DNA from: Xiphophorus maculatus
Lineage: Eukaryota; Chordata; Actinopteri; Cyprinodontiformes; Poeciliidae
Direction of reading: 5' to 3'
DNA length: 64,000 nucleotides
Assembly (NCBI RefSeq): GCF_002775205.1
Contig: NC_036460.1
Location: 906,001 to 970,000 of the forward strand
In this document: in pieces, positions 59,918 to 64,000 of the stretch
Numbering within the stretch: position 1 is the stretch's first letter
How the letters are laid out: every line of letters begins with the position of its first letter
Notes under the pieces: model-generated
Told to the model about the DNA's origin: nothing
What the model saw: the letters and a program-made list of their open reading frames with translations, nothing else
The model's database searches: none
Program-made: the position numbers and the translations under genes

Positions 59918-62900
59918 TCAGGTGGGCGGCGGCCCGTTGACGTAGCTCAGCGTCAGGTGGAGGGAGCGTGGCATCCTGTTGCTACGGTGACAGGGAGGCT
60001 CCATGGCAACCAGGATGAGGCCGGCCAGCAGGGCGAGAGCAGCCAGGAGGAGGAAGAGGAGTGCTGATGAAGAGGAGGAGGAAGATCTGCTGTGGGAGGA
60101 GTGTGTGTGAGCAGAACAGGAACTGGATCAAGTTCTGGTTCTGGTCCTGGGACACCTGAATGCTCACCTGGGTTCAGAGAGAAGCTGCTCCTCTTCATCA
60201 CAGCAGGACGACTCCTCTTCCTCCTGATTAACAGGAAGTAGATCATCAGAATTCTGGAGGAGTGACGCCTCTTGATAGCGAACATCTTTTTTTTGGTAAT
60301 GCTTTGTTGGGGTTTTTTGACAGAGGTAATGAGAGAAGGCTGAGGTCACTAGGGCGGGAATCGAACCTGCGACGGCCTTGCCGAGGACTGAGGCCTCCAT
60401 ATGTGGGTTGTGCTCAACCGCTGTGCCACCAGAACATTTTACCTGTAACCTGCTGGACTCACCTGTAGAGCTGACTGCAGGTAACCAATCACAGCTCCTG
60501 CTGGTTCCCTGGAGGAGGGGACAGGAAGAGGATGCTGTCTGTCGTCATGACGACACCAGCTGTCGAAATGAAGATCCTGCTGAGTCAGAATATCACTATG
60601 GAGACGGTCCTGAAAACACAGATCCAATCATAATCAGGAGGGGCTCTGATTGGTCAGATTTCAGCCTATGAAGCTGAGGGATTATTACTTAATCTCTGGC
60701 TGAACCAGAGATTAGCACCAAGTTCCATCTAGAACCGGGAACAAAACCAGAACCTTCAGAATCGGCTCTAAAACACTTCCAGTCAGCGAGCCCACCTTCC
60801 CGTCTCCGTCCGTCTGCACCGCCCTGGAACAGGAAGTCATGATCTCTGCAGGGGTGGAGCTTTGGACCCTCAGCCACGCCTTGACCCGCCCACCGTCAAA
60901 CCTCATTGGCTTGTTGACATCTCCTTCAGGAGTCGAGGCGGCCCATTGGTCCTCTTCCTGTCTGATGGCTACAGGTGAGAACAGACCTGGTTCTGTTTGG
61001 CCTGTCCATTCCTGAAGAAAAGGAAATTTGGTCAGACGGTTATATGCTTGGTCAGTTGGTCCGTCTGCGTAGGACCCATGGGGCCCACAGTGGGTTCTGG
61101 AGGCCCGGCATCCTGCATGATTCACTTCCCTCCCTGGTCAGTGACAGGCACCACTGGATCCAGCTGTGTTAAACCAGGAGAGAACTAAAAGAGATGCCAG
61201 GCCTCCAGGACCCGCTGGACCCGCCTGGACCTGCTGCGTTAGAAGGTTTGAACAGGTCTGGGTTGATGTGACCTGAAGTCCGAGAGACTAAAGATCCATC
61301 TGCAGTTTTCTACCAAAATCCAGATTTCTGCTTCCAGACTTCTGGTTTTCAAACACTTCATGTTTCCAGTCATGGCTTCTGGCTTCTTAGGATAGAGACC
61401 CACAGCATCACAGGTCCTCCACCATGCGTCCCAGTGGGCATGAGGAGCCTGGAGCGTTTCTTACTGAAGGTTCGATGTCGGATGTCTGGATTCAAAGGTC
61501 TGGAGTCCAAATATGTTAACAGGACGAAGTCAGGCCGAAAATTCTAATGGCAACCTGGTGACAACTCTGAGGACCAGACCCGGACCTGGACCGGACCGGG
61601 ACCAGGACCAGACCCGGACCAGGACCGGACCCAGACCAGGATTGGACCAGGATCGGACCTGGACCAGGTTCAGACCCAGGCCAGGATCAGACCCGATTGA
61701 GGTCATGTGACTCACCAGAGCTGCTTCCTGGTTTGTGATGTCAGCGCTGATGTCAGAGCAGGAGTCAAAGGAGCTCAGGTAGCTCCACCTCTTGGTCTCG
61801 TCCGGTTGGCACAGACCTGCAGAGAGGAGCGTCCTGAAGCTGACCGTTATCATCCTCAGGTCTGAACCTCAGATGGAGGCAGCCATGTTGGATCACTGGT
61901 TCTGAACTGGGGAGGAACCGGGTCGGGTCGGTACCTGTACAGACGCTGAAGTAGGAAGAGTCTGCATCGTCGTGAGAGAGAGAGCGGCCGATGTCTACCG
62001 AAGGGTCCCACTCCAGCCCCAGATGTTCATGGGTAGGCGAGGGCGGAGGGGTCGGAGGTCGACAGGCGAGCCCGGTTGGTGCTGCGTTCAGGGACTGTCT
62101 GAAATCTGAAGGAAAGAGCTGGTGGTTTTTTGAAGGTTCACCTCTGAGACGGGTCGGAACCGAGGACAGGTCCAGGTCCGACTGGAGGACAGACTCTGAA
62201 GGACAGCCAGAATCTGCAGGCCGGGTCAGAACCGAGTCGTCCTCGAACACCTGCAGGAGGAAGAGGAGGAGGATGAATCTTCATCTTTCTGTTTGGACCC
62301 GACCACCCCGCCCTCTTTTCTCCAAGAAATGCAAAGCAAGCATCAAAAATTTCTAACAGTTCATGTCAACTGAACTGGTCCCAGTTTGGACTCTCTCCAG
62401 ACCCAGAACCTGAGAGTCCAGAACCCGGGCTCAGTTTCAGTGTCTCCATGGTTACCAGCGTGGTGCTGAGCAGCCGGGTGTGCGTGCGGGCGATGTTGTC
62501 GTAGACGTGGCTGCAGCGGCGCAGCAGCTCCAGCAGGTGGCTCTCCACGCGGCGCGCGTCGTCCGGCTCGCGGCGCTGCATCAGCTCCTCGCCGCGCCGC
62601 AGCAGGTCGTTGACCCGACCCGAGTTCTCGCACAGCGCCTGCTGGAAGGACTGAAGGAGAGGTCATGATGCTGCCACCGCCGTGTTACCGTGATGCTTTG
62701 AGCCGTCAGGAACTCACCCGGAGCTTTCTCAGCTTCTCGCAGTTACTTCCTGTCATGTGATCGATTTCCGTGAGGCAAGCGTCCATATCCGCCAACCAGA
62801 GCGCAAGCTCCTCCCTCTCTGCTTCAAACTCCTCCCACTCTGAGACGCAGAGCTGAAGACGGAGATAAAAACACGAAAAAACTCATTTAACACAAAAATT

Positions 62901-63517
62901 ATCAGAAAAAAACTCCAGGTAGCCTTTGATATTAATAATTCTAAGAAATGTGTATTGTAACATTTATTACTGAACCCAGGCGGTTTGGTTCTGGTTCTGG
63001 TCAGGGTCCAGTCTGACCTGCAGTCGTCCTGTAATGGTTTCCAGTTTGGCGTCCACTTCGTCCCATCGCCGCCCACATTCCCACGCCGCCCCCAGCAGCC
63101 GAGCCTGGACGGCGTCCTGGAAGAGCTGAGGAAGGGTCCGGTTCCTCCGGGTCAGGCCGTCCAACCGGATCAGCTGGGATCCCGCCTCGCTCCGCAGCCT
63201 CTGAGTCGCGTGCGGCACAAAGTCATCGGCATAAAGCAGCAGATCCACTGCTCACCATGGATTTATATTTAATGATTCATTTGAACCATTTTTTTCAATC
63301 ATCTCTCCATCATAATAATTTCTAAAATCAGGTGAAATCAGGACCAGCTTTGTCCCACTGCAGTACCTGGAACCTCCTCAGCTCCTCCTTGGAGGCGCTG
63401 TAGGTGAGGTGGGCGGGGCTCAAGGTGTTGATGGCCTGCTCAGCCAATCGCAGCCAGGCATCCAGGTGGCTGTGCTCCTGCATGAACTCGTGCCAGAGGA
63501 CCCATTTCCTGTCCAAC
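59918..63517 (-). CDS. syne4: Nesprin-4-like KASH protein, C-terminal part
   Basis: Outer-nuclear-membrane linker that binds SUN proteins through its KASH tail. Exons: 63517-63367, 63200-63018, 62852-62718, 62650-62456, 62250-61935, 61816-61716, 61011-60796, 60609-60463, 60253-60168, 60086-59918. All are GT-AG and in phase; 565 residues to the stop. Visible: spectrin-type repeats (WVLWHEFMQEHSHLDAWLRL; LCVSEWEEFEAEREELALWL), the family segment GEELMQRREPDDARRVES, a Pro/Ser-rich linker with LGLEWDPSVDIG, an acidic stretch, a transmembrane helix (ALLFLLLAALALLAGLILVA) and the tail CHRSNRMPRSLHLTLSYVNG + PPPT. The Cys 23 residues before the terminal Thr and the Tyr at -7 match SUN-binding positions. 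LSYVNG and the short tail fit nesprin-4 rather than 1, 2 or 3. Upstream exons lie beyond the right edge. Unlike the short mammalian protein it carries at least two spectrin repeats here. Confidence 0.88.
60286..60431 (-). mobile_element. tRNA-derived SINE in a syne4 intron
   Basis: Reverse complement of a SINE head: A box GGTGGCACAGCGGTTGAGC and B box GGTTCGATTCCCGCC on the minus strand, with a T-run at the left as its tail. Flanked by GAACAT at 60280-60285 and 60432-60437. It fills about 70 percent of the 209-bp intron between the exons ending at 60463 and starting at 60253. Confidence 0.88.
61555..61690. repeat. Degenerate GGACCA/GACCCG repeat
   Basis: Short-period (about 6-12 bp) tandem GGACCAG/GACCCGGACC text in a syne4 intron. 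Confidence 0.8.
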
Positions 63518-63948
63518 CTGCAGGAAGGAGCAAAGAAAACCCAAACACTGTAAACCTTCTGAGAGTAACCATGGGGCTCCTTAGTTCAGAAATTAATTCC
63601 TAACTATTCTCAGCGTTAAGAAACGCATTTGTCTTTGTGCAGATTTTCACATTTACCAAAGACAATTTGTTTTTCTTCAATAAATGGAGGCAACCAGCAA
63701 CTTTCAGAAGGAAGATGTTTTTGATTTACTACAGCAGATCATTGAGGCCGTCAGCGTTCATTCATAAACTCTACAAACTTCCAGAAAACTGTGAAACAGG
63801 CGAAACACCGAGTGTCTTTCAATCTACACTAAAAACCAGCTGGTTAGAGTTGCTTTGATTAATAATAACTGGAACATTGATCAACATTTTGATTAATCAA
63901 CATTTTGATTAATCAACATTTTGATGTGTAACGATGGCAAAATGTTTC
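63518..63948. other. syne4 intron, nothing else recognised
   Basis: The exon at 63517 starts in mid-codon, so an upstream exon must exist; none is recognised before the right edge. Confidence 0.4.
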
Positions 63949-63989
63949 TGACTGACTGACTGACTGACTGACTGACTGACTGACTGACT
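63949..63989. repeat. (GACT)n microsatellite
   Basis: About ten CTGA/GACT units at the right edge. Confidence 0.95.
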
Positions 63990-64000
63990 CCCTCCATTAG

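Noticed and set aside
60350-60435. tRNA gene on the minus strand
   Set aside because: A SINE head with decayed tRNA similarity, T-run tail and flanking duplication.

Overview
The window is nuclear DNA from a ray-finned fish, most likely a percomorph teleost. Genes are split into many short exons with GT-AG introns. The spacers carry a tRNA-derived SINE, teleost-type LINE, Tc1/mariner, hAT and LTR debris, long CA arrays and unusually many minisatellites. There is no bacterial or viral gene organisation. The species cannot be named from this sequence.

Four protein genes can be supported. (1) 1341-2112, minus: the 5' coding exons of the calpain small subunit (capns1), running off the left edge, with a probable CRE/GC-box promoter and leader exon near 3.6-3.7 kb. 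(2) 7333-18286, plus: a complete tmem87a-type gene for a Golgi seven-transmembrane protein. I reconstruct 21 exons in consistent phase, giving 563 codons. (3) 28600-33313, minus: a two-coding-exon acidic scaffold with polybasic WxSFKK-type blocks and a C-terminal RII-binding-like helix (A-kinase-anchor-like, not named). (4) 59918-63517, minus: the 3' part of a nesprin with a KASH tail matching nesprin-4 (syne4), running off the right edge. As I recall, CAPNS1 and SYNE4 also lie close together in human 19q13.12.

The most interesting item is in tmem87a. One transmembrane-helix exon is present twice (13564-13641 and 13882-13947). Each copy is followed by a minor-spliceosome-like ATATCC donor. 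They share a single U12-type acceptor (branch motif at 15733-15741, AC ending at 15753). U12 AT donors cannot readily pair with the U2 AG acceptor of the second copy, so the layout predicts mutually exclusive splicing enforced by spliceosome incompatibility. The long intron downstream is mostly a 15-bp minisatellite.

The rest is largely repeats: an L1-like LINE inserted just upstream of a capns1 splice acceptor with a 16-bp target duplication, a LINE at 4989-6621, a SINE in a tmem87a intron, an hAT element inside a tandem array at 26.3 kb, a solo LTR at 51.1-51.8 kb, a 3.6-kb 11-bp minisatellite at 47-50.6 kb, and a CpG island with an RFX X-box near 43.7-44.7 kb that may be a distal promoter. 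Almost all long open frames outside the four genes come from tandem repeats or transposons.
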